Assembly: GCA_013180625.2 (NCBI GenBank)
Contig: SNVD02013789.1
Coordinates: forward strand, 1 to 64,000
DNA from: Boswellia sacra
Lineage: Eukaryota; Streptophyta; Magnoliopsida; Sapindales; Burseraceae
DNA length: 64,000 nucleotides
Direction: 5' to 3'
Shown: positions 1 to 10,280 of the stretch, in pieces
Position numbering within the stretch: the stretch's first letter is position 1
Layout of the letters: each line of letters starts with the position of its first letter
Made by a program: the position numbers and the translations under genes
The notes under the pieces: generated by a model
What the model was told of the DNA's origin: nothing
Seen by the model: the letters and a program-made list of their open reading frames with translations, nothing else
Database searches by the model: none

Positions 1-517
1 TCACAAGAAATAGGCTCTCCAACCATGCTGGAAACAATACTAAGGCCTTTGGTTGTTGTCCATAAAGGAAACGGCAGGCCATATATCGGATCCAAACAGG
101 AAATTCCGTTACTTGATCCGCATTAAAATTCAAATGTGGATGCCAAGGCTGTAAGAAAATGTTTTTACCTCCAAACATCCAAGGACCGCGAGCAATGATA
201 GCATGAACTTCATCCTCAGTTCGAAAACGAAAGAGGAGAAAGCCCGTGTCTGTAGAGCGGACGTCCTCTAGGCCGATAGATTTCCATGCACGCATGGCTA
301 TCGAACGTGCAGCATGATAAGGCATCACATATCCGGGAAAGAAGCCGACAAGACATCTACGCCATTCGGCCACATTCTCATCGACAATCTCATCTGGAAT
401 CTCAAGGATTGTACCCGGTTTCTTAGGAGTAACCGGATTCAATTTGCATCGGGTACTCGAATCAGTGATCTTGATTTTATCAGCCCAAGAGCCAGCAGTT
501 GTCTTAGGTGGGTCCAT
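1..517 (-). pseudogene. LINE ORF1 N-terminal part (DUF4283), frameshifted
   Basis: The minus-strand ATG at 515-517 opens a product starting MDPPKTTAGSWADKI, the conserved start of this ORF1 family. The DUF4283 segment EWRRCLVGFFPGYVMP can be followed. Compared with the neighbouring copy there is a 3-nt insertion near 55 and a 1-nt loss near 86, so the frame is broken before the window edge. ORF1 proteins of plant L1 elements bind element RNA (family knowledge). This copy cannot make a full product. Confidence 0.75.
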
Positions 518-1399
518 CCAGTGAATATGAATCAAATACAATGCAAAATCATAAAAAAGAGATGGGAGAACGAAGGCAAACCAGTCACCGAATCGGATCG
601 ACTTCCAAAGTCGTCGACATCTCTTTATAAACGATAATCCACAAGGAATATGCAGCTCGACCAAAAGGCAAAGTTGTGTGAAATAGCCTGAGGAACAATC
701 TGGTCAGGGTTGATGAACAGTAATACCGGCCGGAAAAACAGTGAAACCGGAGTTGAATAGTGTCACCCGAATGAAGAGATGGTGATTTGAGGGACTTGCG
801 GTTAGAAACGGGTGATGCCCAAGAAGGGAAAGTTGGTCAGCATTGCTCGATCTACAAGCTGGTGGTGGAGGTGAGATGCAACTCGCCGTTTTCCGGCGAG
901 AGGTGACAGTAAATAGTAAATCCGAAATTTTATGGCCTTTAACGGAGGTGCTGCGGCGGGAATCTGATGGTGCTGATGAAGGGAAACTTGTAGATCATCG
1001 ACTGATCTACAAGAATTTGATGGAGGTGAGTTGCCACTCGCCGATGACAGCGGCGGCCGGCATTGAATAGTGAAATATCCGAAACTTCAAGGCCTTGAAC
1101 GGAGGTGCTGCGGCGCGAATCTGGTGGTGCTGAAGAAGGGAAAGTTGTAGATCGAGCTAAGGCCAACACAATGGTGATGGAGGTGTTGTTTCACTCGCCG
1201 TTTGGCGGCGGATGAATAGTGAATCCGAACACTGTTTTCGACGGTTTTGGTCGCCTTCCGGTCAGAATCTGAAGAGGGTCAAGAAGGAAAGTTTCCTCAG
1301 GCTATTCTGATCTACAACATATATAAATCTCAAAGGCTGATTCGCCAAATGAGCGGAGTGAACAGTAACTCCGGCAACCTAATTCAGAGAAAATTTTCT
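1..1399 (-). mobile_element. ORF1-only LINE, copy A (cut by window edge)
   Basis: This is the 5' part of a plant L1-type LINE read on the minus strand: 5' UTR at about 518-1399 and the N-terminal part of ORF1 at 1-517. It is nearly identical to the copy at 1549-3753. The 5' UTR is made of about four degenerate modules of ~150 bp. Each module holds a GTGAATAGT/TCCGAAAC part, a GGAGGTG...GCGGCG part, a TTGTAGATCG part and a CACTCGCCG part. The 5' end runs straight into telomere-like repeats. The 3' half lies outside the window. Confidence 0.8.
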
Positions 1400-1548
1400 C
1401 CCTAAACCCTAAACCCTCCCTAAACCCTAAACCCTCCTTAAACCCTAAACCCTAAACCCTAAACCCTAAACCTAAACCCTAAACCCTAAACCCTAAACCC
1501 TAAACCCTAAAAACCTAAACCCTAAACCCTAAACCCTAAACCCTAAAC
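1400..1548. repeat. Interstitial telomere-like repeat (CCCTAAA)n
   Basis: About 20 CCCTAAA units with a few CCCTCCCTAAA and AAAACCTAAA variants. The tract lies exactly between the 5' end of LINE copy A and the T-run (minus-strand poly-A) of copy B. The last unit reads CCCTAAAC followed by T's. Confidence 0.95.
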
Positions 1549-3753
1549 TTTTTTTTTTGGAAAAGTTACTTAGTAATATAAATCCAAAAAAGTTATAATA
1601 TACAAAAATCCGAGGGGCATACCCCAAGAATTACAAAGGGACGTAAAGTCCAAACAAACAATCCAACAAAACGATAGAAAATGAAGGCCACAAGCGGCCT
1701 AAAAAAAGTAAAAAAGCCAAAACGGCCTTAACAACATAGAAAAGAAATGAAATGATCACAAACGGTCTAAAACATAAAAATACAAGAGCTTTAACCCTTC
1801 TTGTTTTTCTTCTTCTTACCCTTCTTTACCGGAGTAGCTGGGGTGTCCGAATGAGCATGGTCAATCCTATCAGATTGATCATCCTCACTGAGCCCAATCA
1901 AAGGCTCAAAACGAGTGGGAGAAGACTCAGTAGGTATCCGCTCTGAGGAAATAGATGCCTCACGATTTGTAGAACATTTGACAGAGCCCAAAAGTCTACC
2001 CTCATCAGTCGCAAAAGGAGATGGAGAATCAGAATCTGAAACTGACTCTGCACTCGGAACTGTAGTAGCCTTCGGAGGCTCAACTTGCACTGTAGAAACT
2101 TCTGGGATAGTAACTATTGTGGTGCAATCAACGACCTTGGTCACATCCTTTTCTTTTCTCAAAGGGGCACTATCAGAGGTGCTAGCCTCATTCTTATCTG
2201 GACTTGAAGTCTTTATCGATTCTGGACAACGATGACCAAACCTGCAACATTTGGGACAATGTTTTGGAACCCACTCATATTCAACTTGAATTTGAATGGG
2301 CTCTGGAGAGAGTTTGCATCTGAACTCAAACTTCTTAATCGGAGGGTGGGTTGCATCAAGAAGAACACATACCCTCGCATATTCCAATCTAGAAAGATCA
2401 GAAGTCATCTTATCACAAGAAATAGGCTCTCCAACCATGCTGGAAACAATACTAAGGCCTTTGGTTGTCCATAAAGGAAACGGCAGGCCATATAATCGGA
2501 TCCAAACAGGGAAATTCCGTTACTTGATCCGCATTAAAATTCAAATGTGGATGCCAAGGCTGTAAGAAAATGTTTTTACCTCCAAACATCCAAGGACCGC
2601 GAGCAATGATAGCATGAACTTCATCCTCAGTTCGAAAACGAAAGAGGAGAAAGCCCGTGTCTGTAGAGCGGACGTCCTCTAGGCCGCTGGATTTCCATGC
2701 ACGCATGGCTATCGAACGTGCAGCATGATAAGGCATCACATATCCGGGAAAGAAGCCGACAAGACATCTACGCCATTCGGCCACATTCTCATCGACAATC
2801 TCATCTGGAATCTCAAGGATTGTACCTGGTTTCTTAGGAGTAACCGGATTCAATTTGCATCGGGTACTCGAATCAGTGATATTGATTTTATCAGCCCAAG
2901 AGCCAGCAGTTGACTTGGGTGCATCCATCAAGTGAAATACAGATCAAATACAATGCAAACTCATAAAAAAGAGATGGAAAACGAAGGCAAACCAGTCACC
3001 GAAACGGCTCAGCTTCCAAAGTCGTCGACATCTCTTTATAAACGATAATCCACAAGGAATATGCAGCTCGATCAAATGACAAAGTTGTGTGAAATAGCCT
3101 GAGGAACAATCTGGTCAGGGTTGATGAACAGTGATACCGGCCGGTAAACAGTGAAACCGGAGTTGAATAGTGTCACCCGAATGAAGAGATGGCGATTTGA
3201 GGGACTTGCGGTTAGAAACGGGTGATGCCCAAGAAGGGAAAGTTGGTCAGCATTGCTCGATCTACAAGATGGTGGTGGAGGTGAGATGCAACTCGCCGTT
3301 TTCCGGCGAGAGGAGGCGGTGAATAGTAAATCCGAAACTTGTAGATCGTCGACTGATATACAAGAATTTGATGGAGGTGAGATGCCACTCGCCGGTGACA
3401 ACGGCGGCCGGCAGTGAATAGTGAAATATTCGAAACTTCAAGGCCTTGAACGGAGGTGTTGCGGCGCGAATCTGGTGGTGCTGAAGAAGGGAAAGTTGTA
3501 GATCGAGCTAAGGCCAACACAATGGTGATGGAGGTGTTGTTTCACTCGCCGGTTGGCGGCTGATGAATAGTGAATCCGAACACAGTTTTCGACGGTTTTG
3601 GTCGCCTTCCGGTCAGAATCTGAAGAGGGTCAAGAAGGAAAGTTTCCTCAGGCTATTCTGATCTACAACATATGTAAATCTCAAAGGCTGATTCGCCAAA
3701 TGAGCGGAGTGAACAGTAACTCCGGCAACCTAATTGAGAGAAAATTTTCTCCC
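1549..3753 (-). mobile_element. ORF1-only LINE, copy B
   Basis: A unit of about 2.2 kb on the minus strand: 5' UTR with ~150-bp modules (about 2930-3753), ORF1 (1791-2928), a short 3' UTR, then poly-A (T-run at 1549-1558). The 3' UTR contains AGGCC-ACAAGC-GGCCT type hairpins and the terminal stem-loop GGGGTATGCCCC at 1611-1630. No ORF2 sequence is present. Both ends abut telomere-like repeats. The layout resembles mammalian HAL1 (ORF1-only L1) elements; that comparison is an inference. Confidence 0.8.
1791..2928 (-). pseudogene. LINE ORF1 (DUF4283 and zinc knuckle), one frameshift
   Basis: The start ATG is at 2926-2928 (MDAPKSTAGSWADKI). The DUF4283 part reads on through EWRRCLVGFFPGYVMP and ARGPWMFGGK. 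Near 2510 one extra G shifts the frame, giving an early stop near 2452. The second half, 2438-1791, is open: MVGEPISCDK, then the knuckle-like CPKCCRFGHRC, a Ser/Thr-rich linker, and the basic end KKGKKKKNKKG. Apart from this single indel the gene is complete, so the inactivation looks recent. Confidence 0.8.
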
Positions 3754-3807
3754 TCCTAAACCCTAAACCCTCCCTAAACCCTAAACCCTAAACCCTAAAC
3801 CCTAAAC
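3754..3807. repeat. Interstitial telomere-like repeat (CCCTAAA)n
   Basis: About seven CCCTAAA units between the 5' end of copy B (…AATTTTCTCCC) and the T-run of copy C. The junction to the T-run is again CCCTAAAC|TTTT. Confidence 0.93.
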
Positions 3808-6080
3808 TTTTTTTTTTGGAAAAGTTACTTAGTAATATTAATCCAAAAATGTTATAATGTACAAAAATCCGAGGGGCATACCCCAAGATTACAAAAGGAC
3901 ATGAAGTCCAAACAAACAAACCAACAAAAGATAGAAAATAAAGGCCACAAGCGGCCTAATCAATGTAAAACAAGCCACAAACGGCCTTAACAACATAAAT
4001 GAGAAATGACCACATCCGGTCTAAATCAAAAAAATACAAAAGCTTTAACTCTTCTTATTTTTCTTCTTCTTACCCTTCCGTACAGGGGTAGCTGGGGTGT
4101 CCGAATGATCATGATCAATCCTATCAATTTGGTCTTCATCACTTAGCCTATTCAAAGGCTCAAATCGAGAGGGAGAAGACTCAGGAGGTTGTCCTGTATT
4201 TATTCGCCCTGACGAAACAGATGCCTCACGATTGGTAGAACACTGGATAGTACCTAAAAGCCTACCCTGATCAGTCGCGAAAGGAGATAGAGAGTCAGAA
4301 TCTGAGACCGACTCTGCACTCGAGGTTGTGGCCTTCATAGGAGGTACAACTTGCACTGGCAAATTTGCTGGAAAAGCAACAAGCTTTGGACTCTCAGCGA
4401 CCTTGGTCGCAACCATACCCGAATTCAAAGGAGTACCATCAGTAGAGGTGCTATCAGGGTTGCTAGCTTCATTCTTATCCTGACCTGTAGTCTTTTCGGG
4501 ATCCGGACAATGGTGTCCAAACTTACAACATTTGGAGCAACGTTTTGGGACCCACTCATATTCAACTTGAATTTGGATGGGCTCTGGAGAAAGCTTGCAT
4601 ATGAACTCAAAGTTCTGAATCAGAGGGTGCTTTGCATCCAGAAGAACACATACCCTCGCATACTCTAATCTGGAGAGATCAGAAGTCATCTTGTCACAAG
4701 ATAAAGGTTCTCCAACCATACTGGAGACAATACTAAGACCTTTGGTTGTCCACAGAGGGAACGGTAGGCCAAATAATCGGATCCAAACAGGAATATACCT
4801 CAATTGATTTGTATTAAAATCTAAATGCGGGTTCCAAGGTTGTAAGACAATTGTTTTACCTCCAAACATCCAAGGACCGCGAGCAATGATGTTATGAACC
4901 TCTTCCTCAGTTCGGAAACGGAAAATGAGAAAACCCTTGTTCGTGGAACGGACGTCTTCTAAGCCACTCGTTTTCCATGCACGCATGGCCAACGAGCGAG
5001 CAGCATGAAAAGGCATCACATATCCTGGAAAGAAACCAACAAGACATCTACGCCATTCGGCCACATTCTCATCAACAATCTCATCCGGGATCTTCAGAAT
5101 TGTCCCCGGTTCCTTGGGGTCAATCCGGATTAGTTTGCACCGGGTACTCGAATCGGTGATTTTAATCTTGTCAGCCCAAGAACCAGCAGTTGTCTTGGGT
5201 GGGTCCATCCAGTGAATACGAATCAAATACAATGCAAAATCATAAAAAGAGATGGAAAAACGAAGACAAACCGGTCACCGAAGCAGCGCGGCTTCCAAAG
5301 TCGTCATACCTCTTTATAAACAATAATCCACAAGGAATCAAGGGAGTGGTCAAGAAGGAAACTTGCGTGGAATAACCCGATGAGCAAACTGGAAAAAACT
5401 CGAAAAAAAGTCCGCCGGATGAATAGTGTCGCCGCCACCGGAAAAGTGTCCCCCGAAAATTTATTCACGATTTCTGGTTGATATGCTTAGAATCTGATAA
5501 TGCAACAGAAGAGGAGAATGACCGGCGATGCTTGATCTACAATTCTGTGCAGGTGGTGACAACCCACTCGCCGCTGGCCGGAGAAGCGGCGTGAACAGTA
5601 AACAAAACAGCCGTGGACGGAGGAGATAGCAATGGAATCAGGTATTAGCGCTGAAGGGAAAGTTGTAGATCGGGCTTAACCAAAGGCAATGGTGTCAGCG
5701 GTGACTATTCACGCGCCATACTGTGGCGGTGAATAGTAAAAAGCCGAAACTTTAACGCCGTGGAAGGAGGGGTTGCGGGCCGAACCAGATGATGGTGCTG
5801 AAGAAGAAAATGAAGATCGAGCCAAGACGAAGGCAGTGATTATAGCGGTGACTATTCACGTGCTGGTCGGTGACGAATGAATAGTAAATCCGGTTGCGGT
5901 TATGGGCAATTTTGAACACTTTCCGGAAAGATTCTGATGAGGGTCAAGAAGGAAAGTGTCTTCAGGGTATCCCGATCTACCACATACATAAATTTGAGGG
6001 GCTGATTTGCCAAATGGCCGGAATGAATAGTATTTTCCAGCGACCAGTTGAGAGAAAAAAAATTTTTTCAAAACCTTCCC
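3808..6080 (-). mobile_element. ORF1-only LINE, copy C (intact ORF1)
   Basis: Same architecture as copy B, but more diverged from it. The 5' UTR spans about 5209-6080 with the repeated GTGAATAGTAAA / GAAGGGAAAGTTGTAGATCG modules. ORF1 is at 4045-5208. The 3' UTR has paired-arm hairpins and the GGGGTATGCCCC stem-loop at 3871-3889. The poly-A is a T-run at 3808-3816. No ORF2 is present. It is the best master-copy candidate for the ORF1-only family in this window. Confidence 0.82.
4045..5208 (-). CDS. LINE ORF1 protein, intact (DUF4283 + zinc knuckle)
   Basis: A 387-aa open frame from the ATG at 5206-5208 (MDPPKTTAGSWADKI). An upstream TTG would add eight residues, but the ATG matches the other copies. 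DUF4283 covers roughly residues 45-150, with EWRRCLVGFFPGYVMPFHAA and ARGPWMFGGK. A second conserved block, MVGEPLSCDKMTSDLSRLEYARVC, follows. At about residue 230 is CSKCCKFGHHC, a zinc-knuckle-like motif spaced C-x2-C-x4-H-x-C rather than the usual CCHC spacing. Then comes an acidic/Ser-rich linker with SDSDSLSPFATDQGRLLG and a Lys-rich tail. ORF1 proteins of L1 elements are RNA-binding chaperones. Here ORF2 is absent, so any movement must use ORF2 protein from elsewhere. Confidence 0.8.
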   Translation of the reverse strand: MDPPKTTAGSWADKIKITDSSTRCKLIRIDPKEPGTILKIPDEIVDENVAEWRRCLVGFFPGYVMPFHAARSLAMRAWKTSGLEDVRSTNKGFLIFRFRTEEEVHNIIARGPWMFGGKTIVLQPWNPHLDFNTNQLRYIPVWIRLFGLPFPLWTTKGLSIVSSMVGEPLSCDKMTSDLSRLEYARVCVLLDAKHPLIQNFEFICKLSPEPIQIQVEYEWVPKRCSKCCKFGHHCPDPEKTTGQDKNEASNPDSTSTDGTPLNSGMVATKVAESPKLVAFPANLPVQVVPPMKATTSSAESVSDSDSLSPFATDQGRLLGTIQCSTNREASVSSGRINTGQPPESSPSRFEPLNRLSDEDQIDRIDHDHSDTPATPVRKGKKKKNKKS

Positions 6081-6337
6081 TCCCCCTAAACCTCCTAAAC
6101 CCTAAACCCTAAACCCTAAACCCTAAACCCTTAACCCTAAAACCCTAAACCCTAAAACCCTTAAACCCTAAAACCCTTAAACCCTAAACCTTAAAACCCT
6201 AAACCCTAAAACTCTAAAACCCTAAACCCTAAAACCCTAAACCCTAAAACCCTAAACCCTAAACCCCAAACCCTAAACCCCAAACCCTAAAACCCCAAAC
6301 CCTAAAACCCCAAACCCTAAAACCCTAAACCCTAAAG
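6081..6337. repeat. Degenerate telomere-like repeat tract
   Basis: About 250 bp of CCCTAAA with many variants (CCCTAAAA, CCCCAAA, CCCTTAAA). It joins the 5' end of copy C to the 3' end of the autonomous LINE. This is the longest and most degenerate of the five tracts, which suggests greater age. Confidence 0.93.
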
Positions 6338-6608
6338 GAAAAATTACTATTTACATAAAAAGAAAAAAGATAGTACAAAATATGAGGGGCATACCCCAAG
6401 AAGAGTACCTAGTACTCACAAGTCCGAATGGGAAAAGGAAACCCAAAGGCCCTAGAAAAACAAACATGATATGGAGCCAAAAGCTCCAAACAAAACAGAA
6501 AAAGGCGTAAAGGCCCAAAACCAACCACAATGAAAACTAGCATCACCATAACAACACAACAAAAGGGCGCATGTGCCCAATGAAACAAAATAAAGTTCAA
6601 ATAATCAA

Positions 6609-9600
6609 CTAACAATGAAGGCCCCATATGGCACGAAGCTGAGGAGTGATCACATACTTGGCCTCAATGGTTTGAAGCCGAGAGCGAACCAAAGCAAAAA
6701 TCTCATCAATCACCTGACGACGAGTCCTGTGACGCTGCTGATACACACGATCATTCCTCTCATACCATAGAAAATAAACCGTAGCAGAAAAAACCAAACG
6801 TGCAAGGATATGTCCAAAATTCTTCCTGCCCTGAAGATGAAGAGAAGCCCAATGAAGTAGAGAGCGCCAATTAAAGGATGGCCAAACAATGAGAGTCTTA
6901 GCTGAAATCTCCCCCCATACAGAAGCCGAGAAAGGACAACTAAAGAAAAGATGCTCATGAGTCTCATTAGATGAAGTACAAAGAACACAACCCGAAGAAG
7001 ATAACATGCCATGACGCCGAAGTCGATCCATAGTACGAAGACGACCCAATGAGGCAAGCCAAAGAATAAAGGAGTGCCTCGGAACATGACCAGGGAACCA
7101 TAAAAGGTGATGAAAGGAGTTCACCGAACGTCTACTCCGTAATAATTCCCATGCTGAGGCAATAGAGAAAATACCAGAGGTGTGGCCCTTCCAAACAATA
7201 TGATCGGGAGTCCCCATCATAGGCCGGATGTTGACAGAGTCCCAAATCCGTCCTAGGACCGACCCACCATCAGGAAAAGCCCAATCCCCATCCTGAATAA
7301 TAGCTGAGACCTTTGCATCTGAGGGAAGACCTGTAGATGAAAGAGTCCTGAAAGAGAACAAATCACAAAGACGACCCTGCGGCAACCAGTAATCCTGCCA
7401 GAGTGAGGTATCACGTCCATCTCCAATACAATAGACAAATTTACCCCTACACCAATCCCGACTGTGCAAAATCTTCCTCCAAGACCAGGAGGCTCCAGAA
7501 GTAACCCGAACCTGCCAAAACGAGCGACCCCGAAGGAGTACCTTATGAACCCAAGAAGACCATGTGGAAGACTTGTCAGAAAGAAGTCTCCAAATATGCT
7601 TCAGAATTGCAGCACGATTCCACTCCTTCACTCGCTTAATTCCTAAACCTCCTTCTTTCAACGAATAGCAAACAGAATCCCAAGCTACTTTGGCCCCAGA
7701 ACGAGGCAAAGAGGTACCTTTCCAGAGGAAAGCAGCTAGAATACCCTCAATCTTTCGCACCACAGCCGCCGGTAAAATGAACATAGATGACCAGTAGACT
7801 TGGATGGAAAAAAGTACCGACTTAATCAACTGGAGGCGACCAGCAGATGTCCACAACCTGACCCTTGACAGAATCCGTTCTATCAAAGGAGCACAATCTG
7901 AAAGGCGCAATCTAGTACTGATCAGGGGCACTCTCAAATAACGGACCGGCAAACTCCCTACATGAAAACCCAAGATGGACTGCAACACTATTTGATCCTC
8001 ATCATTGACTCCAGAAAAGAAGACATGACTCTTGGCTGAATTCGTAACGAGACCAGAGAGCTCTGCAAACTCCTGCAAAGCAGCATGAACCACCCTAACA
8101 GAGCCCACATCTGCCCGACAAAAAACCATCAAATCATCTGCAAAACAAAGATGAGTAAGAAAAATCTGCTGGCATCGCCAATGGTATCGAAAACCAGGCC
8201 GCTGAGAGGCCTTCCGAAGAATACCACTCAAACCCTCCATGGCCAACACAAAAAGATAAGGCGACAACGGATCACCCTGACGAACACCTCTGGAGGTGGG
8301 AAAGAACCCATGAAGCTCTCCGTTTAAAGCAACCGAGAAGTGTGCAGTAGACATGCAGGTCGCTATCCATCTAACCATACACTCTGGAATACCGATCGTC
8401 CTTAACCCCAAAAGGATGAAATCCCAACTGACAGTATCAAAAGCTTTGCGAATATCCACCTTTAAAGCGCAGCGGGGAGGTGAATGCCCAAGATGGTAAT
8501 CATGCATAAGCTCTTGAGTCAAAAGAATGGCATCAGAGATTCTTCGACCTGGGACAAAAGCTGACTGGGAACTCCCAATTACATCAGGTAAAACTACTTT
8601 GAACCGGTTCACAATCACTTTAGAGATGCACTTGTAAAGTACATTACAACAAGAGATTGGTCTAAAATCACTCATAGTCCTCGGAGTCTCAACCTTGGGG
8701 ACCAAGGCAATCCTAGTGGCATTAACACACTTTGGCATCCGACAAGTCGCAAAGAAGTAACGCACAGCAGCCATAAAATCCACACTAATAATGCCCCAAG
8801 CCCTCTTAAAGAACAAAGAAGTGTACCCATCCGGTCCTGGAGCTTTATCATCGGGAATCGAGAATAAAGCTGACCTGATCTCATCGTCGGTAATAGGGCA
8901 TACCAAAGAAGGCAGCATCTTTGCAGAAACTCTTCCAGAGAAAAACCGAGAAGCCTCTACAAGAGAAGGTCGAGAAGGAGCTGTAAGTAATTTCTGAAAA
9001 TACCTTTCAGCTAGATGACCCAAGTCGTCCCGATCTGTAACTATGGTACCATCCTCATCCTCAAGCTGATGGATCCGATTCCTGACCTGTCTATGGATCA
9101 GAGACCTGTGAAAGAACTTGGTATTCTGATCCCCCAAAGAGAGCCATTGGATCCTTGACCTCTGCCGAAAAAAAGCCTCCTCATCCCTGCACAACTGGGA
9201 ATACTGCTTAGCATAAACTCTCTCAGCCAGAATACATTCTGGCGAATATGGGTTATCATCCAGAGCGGCCTGAGCTGCAGCCCACTGAGCCCGAGCCTCA
9301 ATAACTCTGCTAGAAATATGACTAGAATCCTTAGCATGCAAAGCCTTAAACTCACGTTTTAGAAGGCCCAATTTCTGTGTGACTCGAAACATAGGATCTC
9401 CTCCCACATGCATAGACCATACTCGCTGAACCATCTCCAAGAAATCCTCTCGGTCAGCCCAAAAGTTCAAAAATTTAAAAGGACTAGAGATCTGCCGACG
9501 CCGATCTCCAAATCTGATGACCATAGCACTGTGATCAGAAACATCCCGAGGAAGAACCTCAGAAGTTGTGTGAGGCCAATTTAAGAACCATGAAGCACTA

Positions 9601-10280
9601 CCAAAACTCCAATCAAGAGTCCGAAGAATAGTACCATCTCCCTGTTGCCCATTATGCCAAGTATACCGAAGGCCCAAGGATGGAACCCTGATTAACGCTG
9701 CGTCATGAAGGCATTGACCAAACTCATCTATGTAACCATGCCATGCGTGATCCCCACCAACTCTATCTGAAGAGCGCAAGATCGCATTGAAATCACCCAA
9801 TGCCAACCAAGGTAAGTCACCAAACCCCATGGACTGAGCTCTGAGAAAATCCCACAACTGTCGACGAACACCCGGATCGTTAGAGCCATAAACAAAGATC
9901 AAACCAAAAGAAACCCCATCTGATAATCTGGTAACCCGACAAACGATCCACTGTGGAGAAAACTGTAAACCACTCAAACTGTACAAAGAAGGATCCCAAC
10001 ACACCAAAATTCTACAAGCAATGGACAAAGTGGCATTGGATAAGAAATTCCAAGAAGGACAAGTATCTGAAACAACTGAAGCAAGGTGCTGCTGTTCAAC
10101 CTTAGTCTCTAAAAGACCAATTAAACCTAAAGAATACTTAGAAACCCAATTTCTAACTGCTCGCTGTGTAGAGAAGCCATTAAGGCCTCTAATATTCCAA
10201 CTTCCTATCATAGGAAACTGGAAAAACTCAGAACTCAATAAGAAAAAATCATCAGGCGCGTTTACCCCCTCGACCCTCAT
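6609..10280 (-). CDS. LINE ORF2: endonuclease-reverse transcriptase
   Basis: An open frame of 1223 aa from the ATG at 10278-10280; a second ATG at 10209-10211 (MIGSWNIRGLNG) sits exactly where the endonuclease domain begins. Domains in order: apurinic-type endonuclease (EEP; residues ~24-250) with SWNIRGL, LLETKV, ALGDFNAIL and SDHSAMV; reverse transcriptase (~480-760) with VPKVETPRTMSDFRPISCCN, GRRISDAILL, KVDIRKAFDTVSWDF, RGVRQGDPLSPYLF and the catalytic FADD (FADDLMVFC); and zf-RVT near the C-terminus (WLASLGRLRTMDRL, GCVLC, HLFFSCPFS). All key RT residues are visible. It nicks target DNA and copies element RNA at the nick (target-primed reverse transcription, family knowledge). No internal stop or frameshift is seen. 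Confidence 0.92.
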   Translation of the reverse strand: MRVEGVNAPDDFFLLSSEFFQFPMIGSWNIRGLNGFSTQRAVRNWVSKYSLGLIGLLETKVEQQHLASVVSDTCPSWNFLSNATLSIACRILVCWDPSLYSLSGLQFSPQWIVCRVTRLSDGVSFGLIFVYGSNDPGVRRQLWDFLRAQSMGFGDLPWLALGDFNAILRSSDRVGGDHAWHGYIDEFGQCLHDAALIRVPSLGLRYTWHNGQQGDGTILRTLDWSFGSASWFLNWPHTTSEVLPRDVSDHSAMVIRFGDRRRQISSPFKFLNFWADREDFLEMVQRVWSMHVGGDPMFRVTQKLGLLKREFKALHAKDSSHISSRVIEARAQWAAAQAALDDNPYSPECILAERVYAKQYSQLCRDEEAFFRQRSRIQWLSLGDQNTKFFHRSLIHRQVRNRIHQLEDEDGTIVTDRDDLGHLAERYFQKLLTAPSRPSLVEASRFFSGRVSAKMLPSLVCPITDDEIRSALFSIPDDKAPGPDGYTSLFFKRAWGIISVDFMAAVRYFFATCRMPKCVNATRIALVPKVETPRTMSDFRPISCCNVLYKCISKVIVNRFKVVLPDVIGSSQSAFVPGRRISDAILLTQELMHDYHLGHSPPRCALKVDIRKAFDTVSWDFILLGLRTIGIPECMVRWIATCMSTAHFSVALNGELHGFFPTSRGVRQGDPLSPYLFVLAMEGLSGILRKASQRPGFRYHWRCQQIFLTHLCFADDLMVFCRADVGSVRVVHAALQEFAELSGLVTNSAKSHVFFSGVNDEDQIVLQSILGFHVGSLPVRYLRVPLISTRLRLSDCAPLIERILSRVRLWTSAGRLQLIKSVLFSIQVYWSSMFILPAAVVRKIEGILAAFLWKGTSLPRSGAKVAWDSVCYSLKEGGLGIKRVKEWNRAAILKHIWRLLSDKSSTWSSWVHKVLLRGRSFWQVRVTSGASWSWRKILHSRDWCRGKFVYCIGDGRDTSLWQDYWLPQGRLCDLFSFRTLSSTGLPSDAKVSAIIQDGDWAFPDGGSVLGRIWDSVNIRPMMGTPDHIVWKGHTSGIFSIASAWELLRSRRSVNSFHHLLWFPGHVPRHSFILWLASLGRLRTMDRLRRHGMLSSSGCVLCTSSNETHEHLFFSCPFSASVWGEISAKTLIVWPSFNWRSLLHWASLHLQGRKNFGHILARLVFSATVYFLWYERNDRVYQQRHRTRRQVIDEIFALVRSRLQTIEAKYVITPQLRAIWGLHC

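Noticed and set aside
314..637. Plus-strand open frame of about 107 codons, with near-identical frames at 2725-2913 and similar ones in other LINE copies
   Set aside because: It is the antisense of LINE ORF1; its recurrence follows copy number, not coding function.
1400..6337. True chromosome end
   Set aside because: The telomere-like tracts are short, internal, repeatedly interrupted by LINEs and flanked by unique DNA on both sides.
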